DNA from: Pseudomonadota bacterium
GTDB taxonomy: Bacteria > Myxococcota_A > UBA796 > GCA-2862545
Length of the DNA: 64,000 nucleotides
Assembly (NCBI GenBank): GCA_947505245.1
Contig: CANNIZ010000005.1
Span: 1 to 64,000 of the forward strand
Direction: 5' to 3'
In this document: positions 35,345 to 43,562 of the stretch, piece by piece
How positions within the stretch are numbered: position 1 is the first letter of the stretch
How the letters are laid out: each line of letters opens with the position of its first letter
Made by a program: the position numbers and the translations under genes
Notes under the pieces: model-generated
What the model was told of the DNA's origin: nothing
Seen by the model: only the letters and a program-made list of their open reading frames with translations
The model's database searches: none

Positions 35345-36058
35345 TCAGTGAAACGTCTCGTCCCGTCCACCCGGCAGGACCTGCAGGTTTCGCAGGTCGC
35401 GCTCGAGCTTCTTGCCCTTTCCGACCAGCTGGCGTCGCCGCGCGCCCGGCCCGACGAGGAACCACCACACCATCACGCCTACCCACACGCCGAAGTCGTC
35501 CGCCGCCATCATCGAGTGATCGCCGAGCAGGATCAGCGCGTTGACGGCGCCCGTACCCCACGCGATCACCTTGCCGGGGATTGGGAACACGAAGTTCCAG
35601 CGGATCACGCCCTCAGGGTTTGAAAGGCCGAACAGGGTGATGAGCGCGACGGACAGGCCATGCCAGCCCATGGCGGGCGCAGACGCGAACCCTACGGCGC
35701 CGAGCAACCCCGCCACGACGGTGCCGCCGACGACCGCGGCCGCGAGCACCTGCATCCGTTGGCGAAGATCGAACGACGATACGACCTGGGGTGCCAGGAA
35801 ATAGATCAGCAACAGGTCGAACAGCAGCCGCATCACGGGCTGTGATCCGAGGCCTTGCACGAAGTACCGGGTCACGACCTGCCAGGGCATCGCGATCGGG
35901 TCGTACCAGGCCAGGACGACGTAGAACGCCGTGCCGAACAGGTTCGCTGCCGCGACTTCCACCAGGTACAGCGCCACCAGGGCCACCAGGATGTTCCGAA
36001 GCCAGGGCGGAACTGGTGGCAGGCCGAACGTCTCGACGCGGGCGGGCTGCTTTGCCAT
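35345..36058 (-). CDS. Rhomboid-like membrane protein without catalytic serine
   Basis: A 237-residue protein with about six helices. PWQVVTRYFVQG matches the rhomboid L1/TM2 region, and GWHGLSVALITLFGL then FVFPIPGKVI matches the GxSG helix and the following loop. The serine position reads His (GWHG). The last helix keeps GDHSMM but not the usual catalytic His context. It is therefore probably an inactive rhomboid (iRhom/Derlin-like) that binds membrane clients. It heads the unit with murJ, 20 bases upstream. Confidence 0.7.
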   Translation of the reverse strand: MAKQPARVETFGLPPVPPWLRNILVALVALYLVEVAAANLFGTAFYVVLAWYDPIAMPWQVVTRYFVQGLGSQPVMRLLFDLLLIYFLAPQVVSSFDLRQRMQVLAAAVVGGTVVAGLLGAVGFASAPAMGWHGLSVALITLFGLSNPEGVIRWNFVFPIPGKVIAWGTGAVNALILLGDHSMMAADDFGVWVGVMVWWFLVGPGARRRQLVGKGKKLERDLRNLQVLPGGRDETFH

Positions 36059-36137
36059 TCTTGGGGGGTAACACAGTTCCCGTCAACGTTGTTAGGACGC
36101 CCCCCAGTGCGATACAAGGGCAGCGTCGGAGGGCACG

Positions 36138-37772
36138 GTGGGGAAGATCGAGATCGTAGCGCTGGAAGGGCCGCTCCAGGGCGACCGTATCGATCTGCCC
36201 GAGTCCGGCAGTCTCATCTTCGGGCGGTCTCGCCGGGGTGTTCAGCTGCAGGACGCGCAGGTGAGCCTCGAACACGCAGAGATCACGCGCACCGGCGGCC
36301 GGTTCGCGATCACGGATCTCGGGTCGATCACGGGCACGTTCGTGAACGGTCGGAAGCTCGGGCGCGAGTCCGCGTCGGTCTCGGTCGGTACCACGATCAA
36401 GATCGGCGACTCGTTGTTTCGGGTGGAAGAGCCGGTAAAGAGCCGTGCGTGGATCATTGGGCTGTTGGTCGCAGTCGTGTTCATCCTCGGCGTTGTCGGG
36501 TGGGCGGGCGTTCAACTCGCGGCGCCGGTCACCTACGACCCCACCCTCACGTGGACCAAGCCCGTGCCGCAGGGGGGCGGGAAGTCCGACGCGGCGATCA
36601 AGATCCCCATCGCGTTCATCCGCGCTGAAGGCTTGGACGACACGAACGTCGCGATTCATCGCGTGACGGACTTCGACGAGGACGGCGCGGGTGAGCTTTG
36701 GCTGATCACCCCCGAGGAGGAGCTGGTCGTTCAGCTCAACGGCGGCGCGTGGTCCATCCTCGGGCGCTTGCCGAAGGGCTGCGTGGACCTCTCGGAAGGC
36801 TTCGGGTATCCCGAACTGCGCTGCCTGAGCGGCGACATCTGGGTGTTTCGCAATGGCCAGTACCGCCTCGGTCAGAGCGGAGGAACGACGGTTTGGGTCG
36901 ATTGGCAACCCCCCGCCGACAAGCAGGGGAAGGTGCCGCCAAAGGCCGCGGCGCCGCTGCCGTTTCGCGTCGGGTTCACCGACAATGAAAAGCTCACCGG
37001 CTTCCTTCAGGTGCGTGGCATCGAAGACCCGGTTCATTACCTGATCTGCGAGAACTTCTTCCCGGGCCTGGCAGCGCAGGTGCTCACCGACTCGGGCACC
37101 ATCGAGCAGCTCGATTATGGCTGCATCAAGGAGCTGAAGTTCGAGGGGAGCGGCCGCTTGTCGGGGGATATCCCCGTGGCCGTAGCGTTCACCGGCGCGG
37201 GCAGGCTCGCGTTGATGAACGACCTTCGCGAGTACCTCGCGGGCTCGCCCGACGGGCTGTTCCTCGATGACGCCCTCCGCGCGCGCCTCGCAATCCTTGG
37301 GCAAGACCCCGCCCAACAGCTCGCGCACCGGGTCTCGTTCATCGGTGCCGACCTTCCGGGATCGCCGGTGCCGCTCGAATTTGGTATCGACGAACGTCAC
37401 ACGTTGATCGCCGGTTCCGGCGGAAAGGCGTCGCCACGCGCGGAAGTCGTGACGGTGTCCGACTCCCCGACCCGTATCGATCCACCGGGCTGCAGCGACC
37501 TCGAGGTGACCGTCAAGGACTGGCACTGCATCCTGACCAAGGCGTGTACGCCTTCGAGCACCGCAGTGACGGTCGTCCAGAAGGGTTGCGGCGCCGAGGG
37601 CGCGATCGCCAAGGTGCCGTTTACCGGCGGCGTGGTCTCCGGCGGTGACGCGAACATCGAGGTGCGTGCGGTCGTCGATGCCCACGGCGGATCAGGTCGC
37701 GTGGATCTCCTGCGTACGCGCGTCGGTTGGCGCGAGATTCCTCCCCCTGCTGCCGCCCCGGAGACGCCATGA
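36138..37772 (+). CDS. FHA-domain membrane protein
   Basis: A 544-residue protein from GTG 36138. Residues 1-100 are an FHA phosphothreonine-binding domain (LIFGRSRRGVQLQDAQVSLEHAEI, quoted in parts: GRS, SLEHA, GTFVNG). One membrane helix follows at about 105-128 (AWIIGLLVAVVFILGVVGW). The remaining ~410 residues would be periplasmic, with a propeller-like VTDFDEDGAGELWLITPE segment and several Cys near the end. It could link cytosolic Ser/Thr kinase signals to the envelope. Its stop overlaps the next gene in ATGA. Confidence 0.8.
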   Translation: MGKIEIVALEGPLQGDRIDLPESGSLIFGRSRRGVQLQDAQVSLEHAEITRTGGRFAITDLGSITGTFVNGRKLGRESASVSVGTTIKIGDSLFRVEEPVKSRAWIIGLLVAVVFILGVVGWAGVQLAAPVTYDPTLTWTKPVPQGGGKSDAAIKIPIAFIRAEGLDDTNVAIHRVTDFDEDGAGELWLITPEEELVVQLNGGAWSILGRLPKGCVDLSEGFGYPELRCLSGDIWVFRNGQYRLGQSGGTTVWVDWQPPADKQGKVPPKAAAPLPFRVGFTDNEKLTGFLQVRGIEDPVHYLICENFFPGLAAQVLTDSGTIEQLDYGCIKELKFEGSGRLSGDIPVAVAFTGAGRLALMNDLREYLAGSPDGLFLDDALRARLAILGQDPAQQLAHRVSFIGADLPGSPVPLEFGIDERHTLIAGSGGKASPRAEVVTVSDSPTRIDPPGCSDLEVTVKDWHCILTKACTPSSTAVTVVQKGCGAEGAIAKVPFTGGVVSGGDANIEVRAVVDAHGGSGRVDLLRTRVGWREIPPPAAAPETP

Positions 37773-38254
37773 AGGTTCGTTGGCTCGTATTGGCGCTCCT
37801 CCCAGCGTGCAACGGTGGCGGCTCCGGCACGGTGGTGATCAACGAGCTGCTCACGAAGAACGCCACCGGGCTGACCGACGAGGTCGGGGAGTTCGAGGAC
37901 TGGCTCGAGCTGTACAACGGGGATCGCGACGCGGTCGACGTCTCCGGCTGGACGCTCACGGACGATCCGGGCCTCGAGGTGCCGTGGACGCTGCCGGCCG
38001 ACACCGTCATCGAGGGGGGCGACTACCTCGTGCTGTTTTGCGACGGGACTCCCGCTCAGGGGCCTTTGCACACCGACTTCAAGCTCACCAGCGCCGGCGA
38101 GACGCTCCAGCTCGCGCGGGCCGACGCCAGCGTCGTGGACGAGGTCGCGTACCCCCTCCAGCCGCTCGATGATGTCGGCTGGGCGCGGAGCCCCGACGGC
38201 GGTGCGGACTGGCTGCAGGCCGATCCTCCAACCCCCGGCGCCCCAAACCCGTAG
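37769..38254 (+). CDS. Lamin-tail-domain lipoprotein
   Basis: A 161-residue protein. MKVRWLVLALLPAC is a signal with a lipobox-like LPAC. The mature part is a lamin-tail (LTD) beta-sandwich: VVINELLTKNATG, EFEDWLELYNG, VDVSGWTLTDDPG and PGAPNP. In bacteria LTDs occur on secreted enzymes and adhesins and bind proteins, sugars or DNA. Here it is the only domain. The ATGA overlap with the FHA gene suggests that the two proteins work together at the envelope. Confidence 0.85.
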   Translation: MKVRWLVLALLPACNGGGSGTVVINELLTKNATGLTDEVGEFEDWLELYNGDRDAVDVSGWTLTDDPGLEVPWTLPADTVIEGGDYLVLFCDGTPAQGPLHTDFKLTSAGETLQLARADASVVDEVAYPLQPLDDVGWARSPDGGADWLQADPPTPGAPNP

Positions 38255-38340
38255 GGAAGTTGCGGTGACGATGCGGTTTGCGGTGGGGCCATGTGGACGG
38301 CCGTGGTAGAACCCGCTCGTCCCCACCCGGAGGCCTCAAA

Positions 38341-38859
38341 ATGGCGAACCCGACTGCCACGTTCGACACGTCCCTTGGCTCGTTCACTGCCGAGATCTAC
38401 CTTGACAAGATGCCGATCACGGCCAAGAATTTCATCGAGCTGTCCAAGTCTGGCTTCTATGACGGGCTGCACTTCCACCGCGTCATCAACAACTTCATGA
38501 TCCAGTTCGGCTGCCCCTACAGCAAGGATCCATCCGATCGCCGCGCCGGCACGGGCGGCCCGCCGCACGGCCGCATCCAGGACGAGCACCCCGCCGACGC
38601 CAAGTTCAGCAACGAGCCCGGCACGTTCTCGATGGCGAACACCGGCCAGCCGAACTCCGGTGGCAGCCAGTTCTTCATCAACACGGTTCACAACAGCTTC
38701 CTCGACTGGTTCACGCCCGGCCCGTCCAAGCACCCCGTGTTCGGCAAGGTCACGTCGGGCATGGACGTCGTGAACAAGATCGGCACCACCCCGACGGCGG
38801 CCGGCGACAAGCCCGTGACGCCCGTCATGGTCAAGAAGATCACGATCACCGGCGCCTGA
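38341..38859 (+). CDS. Cyclophilin-type peptidyl-prolyl isomerase
   Basis: A 172-residue cytosolic cyclophilin. GGAGG precedes the ATG by 8 bases. It has the core active-site residues in [34 protein letters not shown] and the [15 protein letters not shown] end. There is no signal peptide. It speeds proline isomerisation in folding. The gene stands between the lamin-tail lipoprotein and the phosphatase, on the same strand. Confidence 0.96.
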   Translation: MANPTATFDTSLGSFTAEIYLDKMPITAKNFIELSKSGFYDGLHFHRVINNFMIQFGCPYSKDPSDRRAGTGGPPHGRIQDEHPADAKFSNEPGTFSMANTGQPNSGGSQFFINTVHNSFLDWFTPGPSKHPVFGKVTSGMDVVNKIGTTPTAAGDKPVTPVMVKKITITGA

Positions 38860-38861
38860 GC

Positions 38862-39359
38862 TTGGATGAGGCGCCGGGCGCGGGGGCCGCTCCAGCGGCC
38901 TGGCGCGTGTTGTTCGTGTGCTCGGGAAACATCTGCCGCTCACCGATGGCAGAGGGTTTGTTGCGGACGTACGCCGAGGCCCGGCAACGGCCCGTCGAGG
39001 TCCAGAGCGCCGGCACGCTCGGGATCCGCGGAGCGCCTGCTGACAGTCACGCGATCAGCGTGTGCGCTGAGCTCGGCATCGACCTCGGCGCGCACCGCAG
39101 CCAGGCGCTCACGCCCGAGCTCGTCGCGTGGGCAGACTACATCCTCGTGATGGAGTACGCGCACGCCGCCGTGGTGCGCAGCATGAATCCGGCGGTCGGC
39201 GAGAAGGTGCTGTTGCTGGGTGGCTTCGGTCGCGCGATGGAGATCGCAGATCCCGTCGGCGGGTGGAAGTTCCAGTTCCGCTGGTCGCGCGACGAGATCA
39301 AGGTCGCCGTCGAGATGTTCCTCGACCGCCTCCCGACGAAGCCGCCGGTCGCTGGTTAG
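38862..39359 (+). CDS. Low-molecular-weight protein-tyrosine phosphatase
   Basis: A 165-residue protein, apparently from TTG 38862, two bases after the previous stop; GTG 38907 is an alternative. The CX5R loop is C20-SGNIC-R26 followed by SPMAEG, and the acid Asp lies in EIADPVGG. Such enzymes remove phosphate from tyrosine kinases of polysaccharide export or from phosphoarginine proteins. No BY-kinase is near; a Ser/Thr kinase network is present 15-25 kb away. Confidence 0.9.
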   Translation: MDEAPGAGAAPAAWRVLFVCSGNICRSPMAEGLLRTYAEARQRPVEVQSAGTLGIRGAPADSHAISVCAELGIDLGAHRSQALTPELVAWADYILVMEYAHAAVVRSMNPAVGEKVLLLGGFGRAMEIADPVGGWKFQFRWSRDEIKVAVEMFLDRLPTKPPVAG

Positions 39360-39376
39360 CGGTTAGACTGAGGCCG

Positions 39377-41392
39377 ATGATTCTCCTCCTCGCGATGTTG
39401 GCGTGTGGTTCGGCGGACCCGACGACGGCGGTCGAACCGCCGCCCAAGGCCGCGTCGGACGACGAATTCACGTCTGCCATCAAGGCCCTGTCCGACGTCC
39501 AGCAGACCGAAGACATCGACATCGACAAGACGATCCGCGTCGTTCACGAGGTCGACACGGCGCTCAACCAGGGCATGTCGGTGTCGGACTACCTCGATAC
39601 CGTCGCGCGGCAGGACTACCGCAACGTCGATCCGAAGGTGATGGAGGCGCGCAAGAAGATCCTCGAGCTGCAGTTCGCGATCTACGCGAAGGACAGCGAA
39701 CTCGCGGACCGTCAGGCGTCCTGGGACACCACCGCGAAGCTGCTCACCGCGGCCAGCGTGCTGGAGGCGAAGGGAGCGGTCACGGCGATCGGCACGCCCG
39801 TGGGCGGCCTCGCGATCGATCGCGAGCAGGCGAAGCGGCTACTCGAGCAGCAGCGCGACGACGCGATCGCCCAGCGCAAGCTGAAGGACGAGCAGCAGGC
39901 CCTCGAATTGCAGCTGTTTGACGCGGTCTCCACCTACTCCACCGTGTACTGGGACCAGCTCGAGAGCTGGGACCGCCTGTGCGGACACCGCGACCGCGCC
40001 TACCTGGCCGCCAAGAACGGCGACTGGAACACCGCGATCGCGGCGGCCGACGAGGCGATCGCGCTGGCGCCTCACGAGCGCGAGGCGCACCTGCTCAAGG
40101 CGATGGCGCTGATCGAGCGCGGCGATCCCGAAGATTTGTCCGTCGCCCGCGCGCTGCTCGATGACTACGTGAAGGAGCACCCGAGCGAGGACGCCCCCGC
40201 GCTGCTGCTGCTCGGCAACGTAATGACGAAGCAGGGCGACGCTGGAAAGGCGAAGCTCACGTTCCAGGAGTCTACGGCGCACTACCCGAAGCAGGCCGAA
40301 GCGCTCACGGACATGCTCGACCCGTACGAGATGCGGTCGTGGCTGCGCAAGTCGCGCGAAGGCGGCGCCATCGTCGAGCAGTACCAGGCCATGATGTTGG
40401 GCGCTGGCTACTTCAGCCCTGACCTGCAGATGGCCAAGACGTCGTTCGACAAGGGCGACACGCTCGACGGGCGCGCGAAGGTGATGGACCACTTCGCGCG
40501 TCGGCGCTCGGAAGCCACGTCAGCGAAGCCCGAGGACCAGCGGAAGCTGTGGGGCTTCATCCTCCAGGACATCGACTACGCGCAGCAGGTGCTGGGCCCG
40601 GACTTTCACGCGATCTTCCCCGAGGACAGCTACCTCGACCTCGTCGTGGCTCCGACGACGCTGTACCCGAACCGCGAGATCACCGTCGCGTTGAACAATC
40701 GCAGCGGGAACACGCTGCACAACGCCACGCTCATCCTCGTCGTGCACTTCACGGACATGCAGCCCGCCGACTACGAGCCGTTCGCCGCGCCAAAGACGAT
40801 GCCGGCGGTGAAGGCCGGCGAGACGACGGACTTCGGTACGATGGAGCTGGTGACGACGCTGTGGGGCCAGGAGAAGGGCGTGTCCGACGTCGTTCAACAG
40901 CGCGCCGTGCTGCTCACCGACGAGGCGGTGTTGTGGGTGGACACGGACGAATTCAAGATCGCCGAGGCGAAGGAATTCCGCGACGCGCTGAAGAACCAGC
41001 TCCCCAAGCCCGAGCAGAAGACCGCGTGGCACGAGCAGATGCGCCAGGGCTTCGCGACGCAGGCCCAGGTGTTGGGCGACGCCGCGAAGGTCGAGGTGAC
41101 GCCGAAGTACGGGTTCGCAGACGATCTCAAGATCACGCTGCCCGGCGCGCTCAGCGTGTTCAAGCCGGTGTTCACGCTCAAGTACGGTGGGAAGGAGTAC
41201 AAGGCTGCCACGAACGTCGTGAACGGCGACCAGATCGAGCTCGTGTTCCCGGCCGTGGGCAACTTTGACGACGGCGCGCGCCCTTCGACGGACATCGTGC
41301 TGGTGATGAACAGCGTGTACGGCGACTTTTCGACGACCTGGCGCCCGGATGGCCCGATGGACTGGGCGTTCAAGGCGACGGACAAGCAGTAG
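39377..41392 (+). CDS. Large TPR lipoprotein of unknown function
   Basis: A 671-residue protein with GAGG 4 bases before ATG 39377. MILLLAMLACGS is a very short signal with lipobox. Residues 100-190 are a helical coiled coil (AKRLLEQQRDDAIAQRKLKD). Residues about 210-330 hold TPR units (AYLAAKNGDWNTAIAAADEA). The C-terminal ~250 residues are beta-rich with two domains (LYPNREITVALNNRSGNTL; VEVTPKYGFADDLKITLPG). No enzyme motif is seen. It is probably an envelope scaffold. The gene is convergent with the DNMT2-like gene, 4 bases apart. Confidence 0.75.
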   Translation: MILLLAMLACGSADPTTAVEPPPKAASDDEFTSAIKALSDVQQTEDIDIDKTIRVVHEVDTALNQGMSVSDYLDTVARQDYRNVDPKVMEARKKILELQFAIYAKDSELADRQASWDTTAKLLTAASVLEAKGAVTAIGTPVGGLAIDREQAKRLLEQQRDDAIAQRKLKDEQQALELQLFDAVSTYSTVYWDQLESWDRLCGHRDRAYLAAKNGDWNTAIAAADEAIALAPHEREAHLLKAMALIERGDPEDLSVARALLDDYVKEHPSEDAPALLLLGNVMTKQGDAGKAKLTFQESTAHYPKQAEALTDMLDPYEMRSWLRKSREGGAIVEQYQAMMLGAGYFSPDLQMAKTSFDKGDTLDGRAKVMDHFARRRSEATSAKPEDQRKLWGFILQDIDYAQQVLGPDFHAIFPEDSYLDLVVAPTTLYPNREITVALNNRSGNTLHNATLILVVHFTDMQPADYEPFAAPKTMPAVKAGETTDFGTMELVTTLWGQEKGVSDVVQQRAVLLTDEAVLWVDTDEFKIAEAKEFRDALKNQLPKPEQKTAWHEQMRQGFATQAQVLGDAAKVEVTPKYGFADDLKITLPGALSVFKPVFTLKYGGKEYKAATNVVNGDQIELVFPAVGNFDDGARPSTDIVLVMNSVYGDFSTTWRPDGPMDWAFKATDKQ

Positions 41393-41396
41393 GTCG

Positions 41397-42260
41397 TCAG
41401 GCCGGCAGCGCGGTGAGCACGTCGCGGAGGGCATGGACGGACAGCGCATGGCCGACCTGTGCGTAGCGGCGTCGCTCGGAGAGTCCGTCGGCGAACCGGA
41501 ACGACGCGGGAAACCCGTGCAGGCGGGCGATCTCGATCGGGTCGAACCGGCGCAGGCGGTCGCCCTGGCGGACGTACGAGCCGCAGTACACCGGGGACTT
41601 GCCGTAGGCCGCGGTGAAACACGCGGACACCGCGCGCGGGTCGTCGGCGTCCACGACGTGAAACGCGTCGCCGAAGCGCGCGCGAAGGGCCGGATCGACG
41701 TCGAGCGAGGCGGGCGCGTCGGTGAGCAGGTACGACGCGAGCGGGCGGGACGGGGCGACGGGCTCGCTCCAATCGCGCAGATCGCGGCCTGACACCAGGT
41801 AGAAGCGCCGCCGTTCGTTGGGGACGCCGAGCATCGTCGGGCACAGGACGCGCGGCCTCACGTCGTGCCCGATCGCGGCGAGCGCGTCGCGGAGCAGGTC
41901 GTAGGCGGCCGAGCCCTCGAACCACGGGACGTTCTCGAGGGCGATGAAGGCGGGGCGGACTTCTCGGATGGCGGCGACGACGCCGATGAACGCCTCGGAG
42001 CGCGGATCATCGAGGTCCTTCTGCGCGCCGCGGATGCCGTGCGGCTGGCATGGAGGGCTCATCCACCACAGGTCCGCGTTGAACTGCGCGTACCAGTCAG
42101 GCTTCACGCGTGCGAGGTTCTTCGTGATGGTGCGGTGAGGGAAGCTCGCGCCATACGTCGCGAGCGCGTCGCGGTCGTGATCGACGGCGGCGACGATGGT
42201 GTGACCGTCAAAGGCCGCGGCCGCGCCGCCGACGCCGCAGAACAATTCGAGGACCTTCAC
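41397..42260 (-). CDS. DNMT2 (TRDMT1)-like cytosine-5 methyltransferase
   Basis: A 287-residue C5-cytosine methylase from GTG 42260. Motif I LELFCGVGG, motif IV SPPCQPHG with catalytic Cys71, and motif VI LENVPWFEG are complete. Three marks put it in the DNMT2 group rather than with DNA methylases: the CFTAAYG signature (C214) in the target region, PTMLGVPNERRRFYLV, and the ending FDPIEIARLHGFPASF...RRYAQVGHALSVH. DNMT2 enzymes methylate C38 in the anticodon loop of tRNA-Asp, or tRNA-Glu in Geobacter. No restriction enzyme is adjacent. Confidence 0.88.
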   Translation of the reverse strand: MKVLELFCGVGGAAAAFDGHTIVAAVDHDRDALATYGASFPHRTITKNLARVKPDWYAQFNADLWWMSPPCQPHGIRGAQKDLDDPRSEAFIGVVAAIREVRPAFIALENVPWFEGSAAYDLLRDALAAIGHDVRPRVLCPTMLGVPNERRRFYLVSGRDLRDWSEPVAPSRPLASYLLTDAPASLDVDPALRARFGDAFHVVDADDPRAVSACFTAAYGKSPVYCGSYVRQGDRLRRFDPIEIARLHGFPASFRFADGLSERRRYAQVGHALSVHALRDVLTALPA

Positions 42261-42471
42261 CAGCCAGCCTGCTCGAATTTCGCATTCTTCCGAGCCAGCG
42301 CTTTCGGGTTTCGCTTCGGGCCCTTGTCGTGCGTGGCCGCGACGAACGAACGCCGATGATCGCGGACGGGCGCGCCCGGTGCGGGAGGTTTTGGACCCGT
42401 TTGCGAAACTCGACCCGGCTGGCTCGGGAGATCGCGAAATTCACGCGGGCTGGGTCGGCCGGCTCGAGGAA

Positions 42472-43527
42472 TTAAACGCCCTCTTTGCGGAACAGCAGCC
42501 AGCGCAGCTCCATGGGAGGGAAGCCTTCCTTCAGGCCGAACGCGTCGAACCCGCGCGACCAGTCTTCGAACCAGCCCGTGGGCGGCCAGCCGTCTGCGTG
42601 CTGGTGCTCCTGCTCGAAGTCGTGCACGGAGTGATCCGTGAGCTTGGTGAAGGACATCCCCGCCGCCGCGGCCGTCATGTCCTCCGGCGTGAACAGCGTG
42701 CTCCAGAAGATCTGCGAAAGCTCGCGCGCCATGGCGTCCGGCCGGTAGCCGGGCGTGGTGACGAACGCGTTCATCAGGAACAGGCCGCCCGGTTTGAGCC
42801 ACTGGTGGGCGCGTTCGAACAAGAGCCGAAGGTGGTGCGGGCCGCGGAAGTGGGAGGTGACCTCGGTGCACAACACGAGCGAGTACTTTCGTGGCTCGAT
42901 GACGAGATCGTCGGCGAGGACGTCACCGGTGAGCACGTCGACCAGCAGGTCCTCTGCCGCGGCTTGGTCCTGGATGATCTTGGCGAATTCAGGCGTGAGC
43001 TCGAGCGCGTCGGCGGGGTGGCCGCGCCTCGCGAGAGGCAGCGTGTTCCGACCGACGCCGGCGCCGATGTCCAGCACGTGGTGCTGGGCGGCGGGGGTCA
43101 GGTACTCGTCCACCACGCTCATCAGGCGCGCGTCCGGGTGCTTCCCAAACAGCGGCTGATCGCGGTTCTCGACCCACCAGGCGTACTGCTCGGCCGTGGT
43201 GCCGAGCTCGTGCCACACGAGGTAGTCGACGCCGGAAGCGGGCGCCTTTTCGGACTCCCACGACACGAACAGGCGCCCATGCGGCGACACGGCCCAGGCC
43301 GTCTCCGCGCGAGGCCGCATCATGTCGTGCAGCTCCTTCAGCTCGTCCGTGCTGAATTTCTTACCGCTCGCGGCGAACATCACGGCTAGCCGCTTGATGT
43401 ACAGCGGCAGCAGCGACGGCGCGGCGGGCATTGAAATTTCGCCCTTCACGCGCGTGCGACGGTTGAGGCGACGCTCCAAGGCGTCGCTCAGGGCTTTGGG
43501 ATCCGAAACCTTAGGCTCAGACGGCAT
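42472..43527 (-). CDS. Class I SAM-dependent methyltransferase
   Basis: A 351-residue protein. The N-terminal 130 residues are helical with no known motif. The Rossmann core starts at HHVLDIGAGVGRNTLPLARRG (about 150-170, quoted as one motif) and includes LVLCTEVTSHFRGP and the late LKPGGLFLMNAF strand. The tail has many aromatic residues. The substrate is unknown. It is divergent from the regulatory-domain methyltransferase, with starts 35 bases apart, and shares the strand of the DNMT2-like gene 211 bases downstream. Confidence 0.82.
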   Translation of the reverse strand: MPSEPKVSDPKALSDALERRLNRRTRVKGEISMPAAPSLLPLYIKRLAVMFAASGKKFSTDELKELHDMMRPRAETAWAVSPHGRLFVSWESEKAPASGVDYLVWHELGTTAEQYAWWVENRDQPLFGKHPDARLMSVVDEYLTPAAQHHVLDIGAGVGRNTLPLARRGHPADALELTPEFAKIIQDQAAAEDLLVDVLTGDVLADDLVIEPRKYSLVLCTEVTSHFRGPHHLRLLFERAHQWLKPGGLFLMNAFVTTPGYRPDAMARELSQIFWSTLFTPEDMTAAAAGMSFTKLTDHSVHDFEQEHQHADGWPPTGWFEDWSRGFDAFGLKEGFPPMELRWLLFRKEGV

Positions 43528-43562
43528 GGCGCCGTTGTTACCACAGGTGGTAGGGTTTGCGC

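Noticed and set aside
42257-42364. A possible short minus-strand gene ending in GPKRNPKALARKNAKFEQAG, whose stop overlaps the DNMT2-like start.
   Set aside because: The ending is protein-like and the GTGA junction is tempting, but there is no start codon in frame within a sensible distance.
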